From: Rhizobium sp. CCGE 510
GTDB lineage: Bacteria; Pseudomonadota; Alphaproteobacteria; Rhizobiales; Rhizobiaceae
DNA length: 64,000 bases
Reading direction: 5' to 3'
NCBI RefSeq assembly: GCF_000292525.1
Contig: NZ_AEYF01000003.1
Location: 1-64,000 of the forward strand
This document shows, one piece after another, positions 7,979 to 16,728 of the stretch. Every line of letters begins with the position of its first letter. Position 1 is the stretch's first letter. The position numbers and the translations under genes were made by a program. The notes under the pieces are model-generated. The model ran no database searches and was not told the DNA's origin. It saw only the letters and a program-made list of their open reading frames with translations.

Positions 7979-8215
7979 TTAGCGGGCGCGGAGAACCTTC
8001 TTCGGCGCCGGCAGCAGGCCTTCGCGCTGCAGCTTCTTGCGGGCAAGCTTGCGCTGGCGGCGAATGGCTTCGGCCTTTTCGCGGGCGCGCTTCTCGGACG
8101 GCTTTTCAAAAGCGCTGCGCGCCTTCATTTCCCGAAACAGGCCTTCCCGCTGCATCTTCTTCTTGAGCACGCGGAGAGCCTGATCGACGTTGTTATCCCT
8201 GACGAGTACCTGCAA
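7979..8215 (-). CDS. rpsU: 30S ribosomal protein S21
   Basis: 78 aa, basic. The start [19 protein letters not shown] and the motif [15 protein letters not shown] (near residues 36-50) are diagnostic of alphaproteobacterial S21, which helps 30S subunits recognise mRNA. TTG at 8215 is preferred: homologs begin at this point and GGAAGG lies 7 bases upstream. A GTG at 8257 would add 14 atypical residues. The C-terminus is Arg/Lys-rich. Rhizobia often have more than one S21; this may be a secondary copy. Confidence 0.88.
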   Translation of the reverse strand: MQVLVRDNNVDQALRVLKKKMQREGLFREMKARSAFEKPSEKRAREKAEAIRRQRKLARKKLQREGLLPAPKKVLRAR

Positions 8216-8273
8216 AGTGATATCCTTCCTGTCACGGCGGCGAGGCCGCACTGTCAATAATGAAACGGCGAAA

Positions 8274-8557
8274 CTACTTGCCCGTTCTGATGCTCGAAAA
8301 CGTCAGCCAGGGCTCGGCGCCGTCGGACTTGGCCGCCATCTCCGGAAGTGCCCTGGATGGCGATTCCCCGGTATCGATATCGGCCTCGGTAATGCGGCGT
8401 TCGAAATTTCTGCGTCGAAACGGACGCGATATTGCACATGCCCGTGATCGTTGGGCAGGATGCTGGCGATCCGGCAGCGCTTTACGGCCTTCGCCGTGCG
8501 GGTAAGACCGGATTTCAGCACGATCATATCGCCGATCTTATAGTTTGGCCTGCCCAT
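8274..8557 (-). pseudogene. Small conserved protein gene with a one-base frameshift
   Basis: From ATG at 8557 the frame reads GRPNYKIGDMIVLKSGLTR and stays protein-like to VRFDAE (near residue 44). It then goes out of frame at GAAATTTCG (about 8404-8412). Adding one A gives ENFERRITEADIDTGESPS and continues to a stop at 8274-8276 after a plausible 95-residue protein. Without repair the product ends in an Arg/Pro-rich tail beyond 8303. Either a real mutation or a sequencing error in a short A run. Function unknown. Confidence 0.6.
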
Positions 8558-8665
8558 TTCAGCGTCCCTTCGACTCTTCGGCTGCTCACTGGTCAATCAG
8601 AACGACCGAGGTCGTTCAAGAACGACCTGGGCCATTCGGAAAAGCCCAGCGATCAAAGCAAAAAG

Positions 8666-8685
8666 GCCGGGTTGGCACCCGACCT
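8666..8685 (-). terminator. Rho-independent terminator of the cold shock gene
   Basis: An 8-bp stem (8666-8673 with 8678-8685, one G-U pair) with a 4-base loop is followed on the minus strand by five T (8661-8665). It lies 57 bases after the csp stop. Confidence 0.8.
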
Positions 8686-8741
8686 CTTCCAGTCACTCAG
8701 CCATTTCGCTGGCATTACGGCCAGCACAGGCGAATGACAAA

Positions 8742-8951
8742 TCATGCGGCCTGAAGGTTGTCGGCCGAATTCTTGCCCGACTTCTTGTCGCGGACGAGAT
8801 CGTAGCGGATCTTCTGACCTTCAACGAGTTCGCGCATACCGGCGCGTTCGACCGCTGAAATATGGACAAAAACGTCCGTAGAACCATCATCAGGCTGAAT
8901 AAAACCAAAACCCTTGGTGCCATTGAACCACTTGACGACGCCTGAATTCAT
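8742..8951 (-). CDS. Cold shock protein (CspA family)
   Basis: 69 aa OB-fold single-strand nucleic acid chaperone. RNP1 (KGFGFIQ, residues 13-19) and RNP2 (VFVHI, residues 27-31) are intact. AAGGAGATCGTT precedes the ATG. The region from 8952 to about 9150 has no gene and probably contains a long 5' leader, as is usual for csp mRNAs; an AT-rich promoter-like stretch lies at 9085-9128. Confidence 0.95.
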   Translation of the reverse strand: MNSGVVKWFNGTKGFGFIQPDDGSTDVFVHISAVERAGMRELVEGQKIRYDLVRDKKSGKNSADNLQAA

Positions 8952-9174
8952 AACGATCTCCTTTTCAACCGTTTGTGTTTCGCCTGCGGAATGTCCGACA
9001 AGCCGTATCGATGTTGAGAGGATATCTGACGGAGCGCTTCAGCGCGTGGACAAAGGTCGCAAGCAATTCGATACGCACCATGTAGGATATTTAGCGAATT
9101 AAGCAATGGTTTTTTGAAAAATAAATCCCTCGCGGGCGCAAAATGGGCCGTTTCACCGGGGAAAACGGAGCAAC

Positions 9175-9203
9175 CCGAGGCGGCCGGTTGACGGCCGCCT
9201 CGG
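9175..9203 (-). terminator. Stem-loop after the first L,D-transpeptidase gene
   Basis: A perfect 11-bp GC-rich stem (9175-9185 with 9193-9203, 7-base loop) lies just after the stop at 9209. There is no clear T run on the minus strand, so it may end transcription weakly or protect the 3' end. Confidence 0.5.
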
Positions 9204-9208
9204 CGACA

Positions 9209-9943
9209 TTACTGCAAGACGACGATCGGCGCTTTCGTCGGAGCGCGATCGTAGAGATCGATGATATCCTGGTTCAGCAGCCGCACGCAGCCCGAAGAGA
9301 CGGCCTTGCCGATCGAGCGCCAGTCGGGATTGCCGTGCAGGCGGTAGAGCGTATCTTCCCCATTCGAGAAGATATAAAGCGCGCGGGCGCCGAGCGGGTT
9401 CTTCAGGCCCGGCTCCATGCCGCCGTTCTCGATCGAATATTTGACGAGTTCCGGCTGGCGGGCGACCATCTCGTTCGGCGGCTTCCAGCGCGGCCATCTC
9501 TGACGCCACTGGATGACGCCTGAGCCCTGCCAGGCGAAACCCTCGCGACCGATGCCGACGCCATAACGCATCGCCATGCCGTCACCCTGGACGAGATAGA
9601 GGAAGCGCGACGGCGTATCGACGACGATGGTGCCGGGAGGCTGGCCGGTGGGATCGAGGACGCGCTGGCGATAATAGCGCGGGTCGATCTGCTCGTAGGG
9701 AACGGCGGGGATGAGAAAGCCGCCGTCCTCGACGGGGCCATACATGACGGCAAGCTCGGCCCCACTCGGCGCACTCGACGCTTCCGGGGACTGGAACAGG
9801 CGCATGGGCGAACGGTAGGTGATCGTCGTATCGCCCGATGTTACCGTATTGGCGGAAGAGGCACAGCCGGTAAGCGCGGATGCTGCGGTCAATGCCGAAA
9901 AGGAAAGAAAGCTGCGGCGGGAAAGATGTCTATCGAAGCTCAT
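9209..9943 (-). CDS. L,D-transpeptidase (YkuD domain), Tat/lipoprotein-like signal
   Basis: 244 aa. The N-terminus has SRRSFLSF followed by a hydrophobic stretch and the lipobox LTGC near residue 29, so export and lipidation are plausible. The YkuD domain (near residues 100-240) ends with the catalytic H-x17-SGCVR pattern: HGNPDWRSIGKAVSSGCVR. These enzymes make 3-3 cross-links in peptidoglycan or attach proteins to it. The start at MSFDRHLSRR is chosen because the longer frame to 10072 begins outside the signal. Paralogous to the next gene upstream. Confidence 0.9.
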   Translation of the reverse strand: MSFDRHLSRRSFLSFSALTAASALTGCASSANTVTSGDTTITYRSPMRLFQSPEASSAPSGAELAVMYGPVEDGGFLIPAVPYEQIDPRYYRQRVLDPTGQPPGTIVVDTPSRFLYLVQGDGMAMRYGVGIGREGFAWQGSGVIQWRQRWPRWKPPNEMVARQPELVKYSIENGGMEPGLKNPLGARALYIFSNGEDTLYRLHGNPDWRSIGKAVSSGCVRLLNQDIIDLYDRAPTKAPIVVLQ

Positions 9944-10122
9944 GACGCGGGACTGATTTCCTCTGATGCGGGAAGCTGGACGCGACGCCGGGTAAACCGG
10001 CGATTCGCCCGAAGCCGATAACAACAACATCAGAAGATCTATCGGCTTGCGCCAAATAAACCATAGCTTCACGCAGACGTGTCCGGCCTTGAGCAGACGA
10101 TATCAGCGGCGCTGTTGCAGCG

Positions 10123-10929
10123 CTACATCACAACAATCTCCGCCTTAGCGGGAAGACGGTCATAGAGGTCGACGACGTCCTGGTTCAGCATGCGCACGCA
10201 GCCAGACGAGGTCGCCTTGCCGATCGACTGCCAGTCGGGCGTGCCGTGGATGCGATAGAGCGTATCCTGCCCGTCCTTGAAGATATACATGGCGCGGGCG
10301 CCGAGCGGGTTCTGGAGTCCCGGATTCATGCCGCCGTTTTCCGCGGCAAAGGGGCGAACCTCGGGCTGGCGCGAGACCATTTCGACCGGCGGCGTCCAGC
10401 GCGGCCATTTCTGCTTCCACTGGATGACGCCGCGGCCGGACCAGGCGTAACCATCGCGGCCGAGGCCGACGCCGTAACGCATCGCCTTGCCGTTCGCTTC
10501 GACGAAATAGAGGTAATGCGCCTGGGTATCGACGACCACGGTACCGGGGCGCTCAGTGGTCTGGTAGTCGACCTCCTGGCGCAGAAACTGCGGCTGCACA
10601 CGACTTACCGGGATCGCCGGCAGGGTAAAATCTTCGTCGCGAAGCGCACCGTACATCGCCATGTGCACCGGATTGGTGACCGGCAAGCCGTAGGTCTGAT
10701 GAAACTGGGTCTTGTAGAGTTCGCGCGTCTGCGGCACCGGTTGATCGGGGATCGGCCGTACCCGGCGCGGATCGACACCCGGCGGCTGATAGAAGACCGG
10801 TGAAGTTTCCTGAACGAAGCGGGCAGGCGAATCGGCGGCGACATCGGGAATGAGGATGTTGCAGCCGCTCAGCGACGCAACGACCGCCACCAGCCCGGCA
10901 ATCGGCAAGACCCGGCGCAGAAAATTCAT
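10123..10929 (-). CDS. L,D-transpeptidase (YkuD domain) lipoprotein
   Basis: 268 aa. A signal with lipobox (SLSGC near residue 24) is followed by a Pro-rich linker and a YkuD domain ending in HGTPDWQSIGKATSSGCVR with the catalytic Cys. Periplasmic peptidoglycan cross-linking is expected. ATG at 10929 (MNFLRR) sits directly before the signal; upstream AAGGGTGG is a fair ribosome binding site. It lies about 180 bases before its paralogue at 9209-9943 on the same strand. Confidence 0.9.
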   Translation of the reverse strand: MNFLRRVLPIAGLVAVVASLSGCNILIPDVAADSPARFVQETSPVFYQPPGVDPRRVRPIPDQPVPQTRELYKTQFHQTYGLPVTNPVHMAMYGALRDEDFTLPAIPVSRVQPQFLRQEVDYQTTERPGTVVVDTQAHYLYFVEANGKAMRYGVGLGRDGYAWSGRGVIQWKQKWPRWTPPVEMVSRQPEVRPFAAENGGMNPGLQNPLGARAMYIFKDGQDTLYRIHGTPDWQSIGKATSSGCVRMLNQDVVDLYDRLPAKAEIVVM

Positions 10930-11083
10930 GGAACCACCCTTATCAACGATCGGCAAGACAGCGACATCTGCCAGGACGATGGCATTCGCGGCTGGCGCGA
11001 GGCTGGTGTTGAGGTGGAATCAGGAGACGAGCAGAACACCGTTGCCGTAGGCGGCAGCCAGATCGCGGATCAGGCGCATCAGA

Positions 11084-12004
11084 TCACGCCGCCACCCCGT
11101 GGAAGAAGCGGATGCTCTGTTCGATCTCGGCCGGCAGCGCCGAGGTGTGATTGCCGGCGACGGTTTCGGTCTCGATATGGATGCCGGCGGCGCGGGCGCG
11201 GCGGGCCAGCAGATCGGCGCGGTCGTTGAAATGCGGCTCCTCCGTGCCGTGTACGACACGGACCGGACATTTGAAACTGTGGGCGTAACATAGCGCCGAC
11301 CGCACCTCGAATTCATGCGTATTGCTGTCGTCGAAACGGATATCTTCAGGATAGCGGTTGAAGAAGCGGAACGCGTCGGGATTGCCCGATATCGGCGCGG
11401 CGGCACGGAATTTCTGCGTGCTCATCGCCGTCAGCATGGTCAGCGTGCCACCGATGCTGTGGCCGGCGATGAACAGGCGTTGGGGGTCGACACCCGGCAG
11501 ATGCGCCAGGCGCTCGGTGGCGGCGAGAACGTCATCGACCTCGTCGTAGAAGCCGGAGAAATTGCCCATCTGACCGTTTTCGCCGCGCAGCGACGGCATC
11601 ATCACGACATAACCGGCATCTATATAGGGTTTCATCAGCTGCCAGTGGCCGACCCCCATGGCGTTGCCGCCGTGCAGGAAGAGCACGGCCGGCTTGGCGG
11701 CGCGCTCGCGTTTGTATTTCGAGACCCAGGCGGCCAGTTCCAGCTCGCCGTAGCCGGAGCGATAGAAAATCTTGTCGGCATCGGCAGGCGCGCTCAACAG
11801 TTCGTACTTGTCGGGCGCCGGGCCCTTCAGCAAAAGCTTGGTGCGGAAATGGTGGCGAACCTTGGCATAATCGCGCTTGGCAAGCCGCGGTTCATCCGGA
11901 ACATCGAACGCCGCCGCCATTTGTGGCAGGACGAGTGTGCCGGCAAGACCGGCCAGCACGGCACGGCGTTGGAGGAAAAAGGAATTCCGTTCATGCGAGC
12001 TCAT
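11084..12004 (-). CDS. Exported alpha/beta hydrolase (prolyl oligopeptidase-like)
   Basis: 306 aa. An N-terminal signal with a twin-Arg-like RRAVLAGLAG (residues 13-22) ends near AAAF. The hydrolase core shows the oxyanion HGG (VLFLHGGNAMG), the nucleophile elbow GHSIGG near residue 182, and a C-terminal catalytic His in AGNHTS. The layout suits an esterase, peptidase or dienelactone-hydrolase-like enzyme in the periplasm. Substrate unknown. Same strand as the transpeptidases but about 150 bases apart. Confidence 0.8.
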   Translation of the reverse strand: MSSHERNSFFLQRRAVLAGLAGTLVLPQMAAAFDVPDEPRLAKRDYAKVRHHFRTKLLLKGPAPDKYELLSAPADADKIFYRSGYGELELAAWVSKYKRERAAKPAVLFLHGGNAMGVGHWQLMKPYIDAGYVVMMPSLRGENGQMGNFSGFYDEVDDVLAATERLAHLPGVDPQRLFIAGHSIGGTLTMLTAMSTQKFRAAAPISGNPDAFRFFNRYPEDIRFDDSNTHEFEVRSALCYAHSFKCPVRVVHGTEEPHFNDRADLLARRARAAGIHIETETVAGNHTSALPAEIEQSIRFFHGVAA

Positions 12005-12124
12005 AACGCAGCACCCAAATCATTTCCCCGGCACGCAAGATTTGCACCGGAAGATCGTTGCCGCCAATACACATCCTGTTGAAATTATGGGACTGCGGCA
12101 TTGTTGCACAGGGGGATTTGTCCC

Positions 12125-13750
12125 TCACCCCGGCTTGGCGTCGATCATGGCGATCAGCGTGCGCAGCCGGTCGGCCTCATAGGTGGGTTTGTCGGGGCGA
12201 AGGCGGGCAATGCGGGGGAAGCGCATAGCGACGCCCGATTTATGCCGGGTCGAGCGATTGATGCCTTCAAAGGCCACTTCGACGACGAAGCCGAAATCCT
12301 TGTCGGCGCGCACCGCCCTCACGGGGCCGAAACGTTCGGTGGTATTGTTGCGCACGAACTTGTCGAGCACTTCCAGCTCGGCATCGGTGAAGCCGAAATA
12401 GGCCTTTCCCACAGGCACCAGCTGTTCGCCGTCCTCGTCATCGGCCCAGACGCCGAAGGTGAAATCGGAATAGTAGCTCGAGCGCTTGCCGTGGCCGCGC
12501 TGGGCATACATCAGCACAGCATCGACGTTGTAGGGATTGCGCTTCCACTTGAACCAGGGGCCTTTCATACGGCCGGCCTGGTAGATGCTGTCGCGGCGCT
12601 TGATCATCACGCCCTCGATGACCGGATCGGGCGGGGCGGCGCGGAGACGGTCGAGCTCATCCCACGACGAGAACGGCACGAGCGGCGACAGGTCGAAACG
12701 GTCGTGAGGCGCGCGGTCGATGATCTCGGTCAGCCGGTCGCGCCGATCGATATAGGGGCGGCCGCGCACATCCTCCTCATCGTCGAAGAGCAGGTCGTAG
12801 GTGCGGATGAAGGCGGGGTAATCGGCCAACATCTTTGCCGTCACCGTCTTGCGGTTCAGGCGCTGCTGCAGGTCGGAAAAGGTGCGGGTCGGGCTGTTGG
12901 AGCGGGCGGTGCCGCCGACCAGCAATTCGCCATCGACGACGCCGGAAAAACTGATTGCATCGAGAATATCGGGAAAGGCGCCGGATATGTCGTCGCCGGA
13001 GCGGGAATAGATCTTGCGCCGATCGCCGGAGCGGGAGAGTTGGACACGGATACCGTCCCATTTCCATTCGGCGGCGTAGCTGGCCGGATCGAGACTGGTG
13101 AGATCCCCCTCCTCCACCGGATTGGCAAGCATGACCGAGTGGAAGATCGCCGGTGTGGCCAGCACCGGCTTTTCGCCACCAGCCGCCAGCCATGCGAACA
13201 GCGTTTCATAGGGCGGCTGCAGGCCGTGCCAGAGGGTTTCGATCTCGGTGACGTCCTTGTCGCCGAGGTCGGCCAGCGCCTGCTTGGCAAGCCGGGCGGA
13301 AACGCCGATGCGCATGGCGCCGGTCGCCAGCTTGATGAAGGCGAAGCGGCCGGAGGAATCCAGCCGGTCGAGCAGGTCGCGGACGAAGCCGCGCACTTCG
13401 GTGCGGCCGAGTGCGTTCATGCCGGCGACCACCTCGCCGAGACGCGGCTGCGAAAGGGCCGCGCGGTCGATATCCCGCTCATTGTCCCAGACGAGCGAGA
13501 TGGTTTCGGCGAGATCGCCGACATAATCGTAGGAATAGCGGAACAGCACCTCGTCGATGCGCTCCAGCACCAGCTCGCGCAGCATGGCGGGCTTGACGTT
13601 GCGCACCTCCAAGGTGCCGGCGATGGCGGCAAGACCGTAGCCGCGATCCGGGTCCGGCGTGTCGCGGAAATAATCGGTGAGCAGTTTCAGCTTGCCGTTG
13701 CGGCTGGGGGTGAGGACGAGGCGGTCGAGGAGGTCGGCGAAGGCTTTCAT
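12125..13750 (-). CDS. ATP-dependent DNA ligase
   Basis: 541 aa. The adenylation motif EWKWDG has the nucleophilic Lys near residue 230. Later motifs include SRSGDD, DGELLV, GVMIKRRDS and a C-terminal OB-fold with WFKWKR. The N-terminal 210 residues form the DNA-binding domain of LigI-like bacterial ligases. The next gene upstream (13952-14962) is the MBL exonuclease normally paired with this ligase, so both likely act in a DNA repair pathway. ATG at 13750 is chosen because upstream codons are repeat DNA. Confidence 0.93.
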   Translation of the reverse strand: MKAFADLLDRLVLTPSRNGKLKLLTDYFRDTPDPDRGYGLAAIAGTLEVRNVKPAMLRELVLERIDEVLFRYSYDYVGDLAETISLVWDNERDIDRAALSQPRLGEVVAGMNALGRTEVRGFVRDLLDRLDSSGRFAFIKLATGAMRIGVSARLAKQALADLGDKDVTEIETLWHGLQPPYETLFAWLAAGGEKPVLATPAIFHSVMLANPVEEGDLTSLDPASYAAEWKWDGIRVQLSRSGDRRKIYSRSGDDISGAFPDILDAISFSGVVDGELLVGGTARSNSPTRTFSDLQQRLNRKTVTAKMLADYPAFIRTYDLLFDDEEDVRGRPYIDRRDRLTEIIDRAPHDRFDLSPLVPFSSWDELDRLRAAPPDPVIEGVMIKRRDSIYQAGRMKGPWFKWKRNPYNVDAVLMYAQRGHGKRSSYYSDFTFGVWADDEDGEQLVPVGKAYFGFTDAELEVLDKFVRNNTTERFGPVRAVRADKDFGFVVEVAFEGINRSTRHKSGVAMRFPRIARLRPDKPTYEADRLRTLIAMIDAKPG

Positions 13751-13773
13751 GCTGGCCTCCTCGTTCTGGGAGA

Positions 13774-13931
13774 AAACCCCTCCCCAACCCCTCCCCACAG
13801 GTGGGAGGGGCTACCCTGCGGCACTGCCCCGCCCTCTTTCGGCCTCCACGTTTTCGGCGATGATTTTGTAGTGGGACAGCGCGACACATTAAGCCCCTCC
13901 CCCTTGTGGGGAGGGGTTGGGGAGGGGTTTT
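13774..13931. repeat. Long inverted repeat between exonuclease and ligase genes
   Basis: 13774-13812 and 13891-13931 are near-exact reverse complements rich in CCCCTCCCC (arms of about 39 bases, about 78 bases apart). The transcript of the operon would form a long hairpin between the two cistrons. Confidence 0.75.
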
Positions 13932-13951
13932 GGCGCAGCACGCAGCTCATC

Positions 13952-14962
13952 TCAATCCGCCTCATCCTCATAACCCACCAGATGCAGCGGTTTGGCCTTG
14001 ATGTTCTGCAGCTGGCACCAGCGTACCAGCGCCTCCTCGCGGCCATGGGTCACCCAGACCTCGGCCGGGTGCAGTTCCCGGATGGTTTCCGTCAGTTCCG
14101 GCCAGTCGCAATGATCGGAGATGACGAGCGGCAGTTCGACGCCGTGCTGTTTGGCGCGCTGGCGCACCATCATCCAACCGGAGGCGAAGGCCGGCAGCGG
14201 CTCGTTGAAGCGGCGAGCCCAGCGGTCGGCGAAGGCCGATGACGGGCCGATCACAACCGCACCCTCGAAAGCGGATTTGTCGCGGCTTTCGACTGTGGCC
14301 GGCAGCAGCTCGCCGAGAGCGATGCCTTGTTCGACATAATAGTCGCAGAGTTTTTCCATGGCGCCGTGGATATAGATCGGTTCGGCATAACCGGCATCGC
14401 GCAGCAACCGGATGACGCGCTGGGCCTTGCCCAGCGCGTAGGCGCCGACGAGATGGGTGCGCTCGGGAAATTGCCTGAGCGAGGCCAGCAGTTTGCCGAT
14501 CTCATCCATCGGATCGGGATGGTGGAAGACCGGCAGGCCGAAGGTCGCCTCGGTGATGAAGACATCGCAGGGGAGCGGCTCGTAGGCGGCGCAGGTCGGG
14601 TCGGGGCGGCGTTTGTAGTCGCCGGAGACGACGATCCGGGTGCCATTCTTCTCGATGGCGATCTGGGCCGAGCCGAGCACATGGCCCGCGGGATGGAAGC
14701 TCACCTTGACGCCGTTGACCAGCAGCTGCTGGCCGAAGGCGGCAGCCTGCTCGCTGGCGCAGAAACCGTCGCCGTAACGCAGCCGCATGATGTCGAGCGT
14801 CTGGCGGGTGGCAAGCACATTCACATGGCCCGGCCGGGCGTGATCGGAATGCCCATGGGTGACCAGCGCCTGCTCAACTGGCCGCACCGGATCGACATAA
14901 AAGCCGCCTTCCGGGCAATAGAGCCCTTCGGGGGCGGGATAGAGCAGCGCATCAGGTCTCAT
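13952..14962 (-). CDS. Ligase-associated MBL-fold DNA exonuclease
   Basis: 336 aa metallo-beta-lactamase / beta-CASP-type protein. The metal motif HGHSDH is at residues 36-41, followed by GHVLGSAQ near residue 97 and SGDYKRRPD near residue 116. Family members are 3' exonucleases encoded beside ATP-dependent ligases. Here the ligase follows in the same direction, separated by a hairpin repeat. ATG at 14962 (MRPDALLY) is chosen; the 38 residues before it look non-coding. Confidence 0.9.
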   Translation of the reverse strand: MRPDALLYPAPEGLYCPEGGFYVDPVRPVEQALVTHGHSDHARPGHVNVLATRQTLDIMRLRYGDGFCASEQAAAFGQQLLVNGVKVSFHPAGHVLGSAQIAIEKNGTRIVVSGDYKRRPDPTCAAYEPLPCDVFITEATFGLPVFHHPDPMDEIGKLLASLRQFPERTHLVGAYALGKAQRVIRLLRDAGYAEPIYIHGAMEKLCDYYVEQGIALGELLPATVESRDKSAFEGAVVIGPSSAFADRWARRFNEPLPAFASGWMMVRQRAKQHGVELPLVISDHCDWPELTETIRELHPAEVWVTHGREEALVRWCQLQNIKAKPLHLVGYEDEAD

Positions 14963-15156
14963 GAAACGAGAGATAGCGGGAAATGGACGCGAGGCCAGAG
15001 GGCGAAAACAGGGATTGTCGAATGCGCCGGAAACGAGCAATGCACAAGCGCGTCTCGCTCGGACGCTGGTCGACATAATTCGGACAGTAACAAGAATGGC
15101 CGCCGTTCCTCAAGACGGCCATGATGATCTCCTTGGCGGTGACGCAAGCCGGTTGC

Positions 15157-16515
15157 TCAGACGACCGGCGTCATCAGCAGACTGGTTCTGTCGTGGCCAA
15201 CCAGCATGTCCAGCGAGGTCCCCGCACGGACGTCTACCGGTTGCGGGAAAGTGTGAAGAACCTGGAGCCAGCCGCCACCATGATAGTCGTCGGGGTGATT
15301 GCTGAAAACCACGCCCTCGATCAGATCGACTTTCATCCACTGGACGACCCCGACGGCGGTGCCGTTTGCGTGAACCGGCACCGATATCTTGCGCAACGCG
15401 GCAGCATGTTTGCGAGCGGTGAGATCCACTGCAGCGATCTCGAAATCGTCCGAAAGCCTGGTCCAGTCGGTCATCGTGCCGTGAACCGGCAGACGCAGCG
15501 GGGCGAGCGCATTGAACTGCGACATGTCGAAGCCGGAGACTTCGCCGACTTGGGCATAGTTGGAGAGCGTTTCGCTGGCAACCAGGCAGCCCATGGCCGC
15601 GGCGGCGCGAGGAATGACGATGGCGTCCTCGCGGACCAGTCGGGCGTGAGCGTCCTCGAAGGTTTTCAGCACGTCTTCGGCCAGGAGATCGCTCGAAAGG
15701 ATCTCGGAAATCAGGATATCGGCGCGAGCTTTCATCTCCTTGCCGACAGAAAGTTCGGTCGAGGGCTTTTCGAAGATGTCGATCTGTTCGCGATAGCCAT
15801 TGGCGGCGATGATCTTTTCCGCGGCCTGCGCTATGACAGGCACACTCTCACAGCTCGCGATATTGGTGGCGCCGGCGCGCGCCGCCATCATTGACAGCAG
15901 GCCGCTGCCCGCGCCGATATCGAGGATCTGCGCATCGGCTCCGCGCAGCTCTATGGCACGGCGGATCGCCGCTTCGAAAGCGTCGTTGCGTCTGGTGTCG
16001 TTCATCATGGCGATGTGCCAGAAGGGCACGATCGATGAGGAGATACGCCTTATCTGATGCCAGGCATTGATATTGTCCGGCTGCAGCCGCAGAACATGAC
16101 GAAACTCGGCAAGCGCCTCCGGCTGTCGGCCGGAATCGGCGAGCGCCACGGCGAGGTTGTTGCGCACGACAGGATTTTCGGGCGACAGGCCACGCGCCAT
16201 CTCATAACAGCCGACCGCTTCCGCCGACCGGCCGAGCCCGCGCAGCAGCGCACCCTTTTCCATGAGGGCGACGAGATGGCCGGGATTGAGGCCGAGCAGC
16301 TTATTCCAGTAGTAGAGAGCGGTTTCGGCATCGCCTCTCTTTGCGACGACACCCGCCAGGAGCGGTAGAATATCTATCGTGCGATAGTCTTTGTGCAGGA
16401 CTCTGACATAGGCTTTCTCGGCACTTTCGAGATCACCCGACGCCTGAAAACCCATGGCGTCGTTCAGCGATTTGCGCGCGATCGAAATTCTTTCTTCCAT
16501 ATCGATACTGATCAT
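15157..16515 (-). CDS. TPR protein with a protein-arginine methyltransferase-like domain
   Basis: 452 aa. Residues 15-155 are TPR repeats (for example GDAETALYYWNKLLGLNP and GRSAEAVGCYEMA). From residue 166 the protein matches the PRMT fold: FWHIAMMNDTRRN, motif I LDIGAGSGLLS (198-208), the acidic CES (222-224), and a double-E loop SEILSSDLLAED with Glu 271 and Glu 280. The order TPR then PRMT recalls eukaryotic PRMT9. Methylation of a protein arginine is plausible but unproven; it could be another SAM enzyme. No operon partner. Confidence 0.75.
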   Translation of the reverse strand: MISIDMEERISIARKSLNDAMGFQASGDLESAEKAYVRVLHKDYRTIDILPLLAGVVAKRGDAETALYYWNKLLGLNPGHLVALMEKGALLRGLGRSAEAVGCYEMARGLSPENPVVRNNLAVALADSGRQPEALAEFRHVLRLQPDNINAWHQIRRISSSIVPFWHIAMMNDTRRNDAFEAAIRRAIELRGADAQILDIGAGSGLLSMMAARAGATNIASCESVPVIAQAAEKIIAANGYREQIDIFEKPSTELSVGKEMKARADILISEILSSDLLAEDVLKTFEDAHARLVREDAIVIPRAAAAMGCLVASETLSNYAQVGEVSGFDMSQFNALAPLRLPVHGTMTDWTRLSDDFEIAAVDLTARKHAAALRKISVPVHANGTAVGVVQWMKVDLIEGVVFSNHPDDYHGGGWLQVLHTFPQPVDVRAGTSLDMLVGHDRTSLLMTPVV

Positions 16516-16728
16516 TCCGGCTCCCTGGCCTTCTCAAGTCAAGCGGGGGAGCCGCGGATCGAACACAGCCATCGAGCCGCATAATCCGCCCATGCATCGG
16601 AAGTCGCATGGGTGGACGGCGGCCCGAAGGTTTCCGTGAACGAACGACAAACGATTCCTTCCCAGAAGATCCTACGTTTGCGGTTCAGAAAAAGTTACTG
16701 AATTCTTAAGAAATTTCGCTGCCGCGGC

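Noticed and set aside
12101..14242. 713-codon frame on the + strand
   Set aside because: Shadow of the ligase and exonuclease genes and the repeat between them; composition follows the antisense codons.
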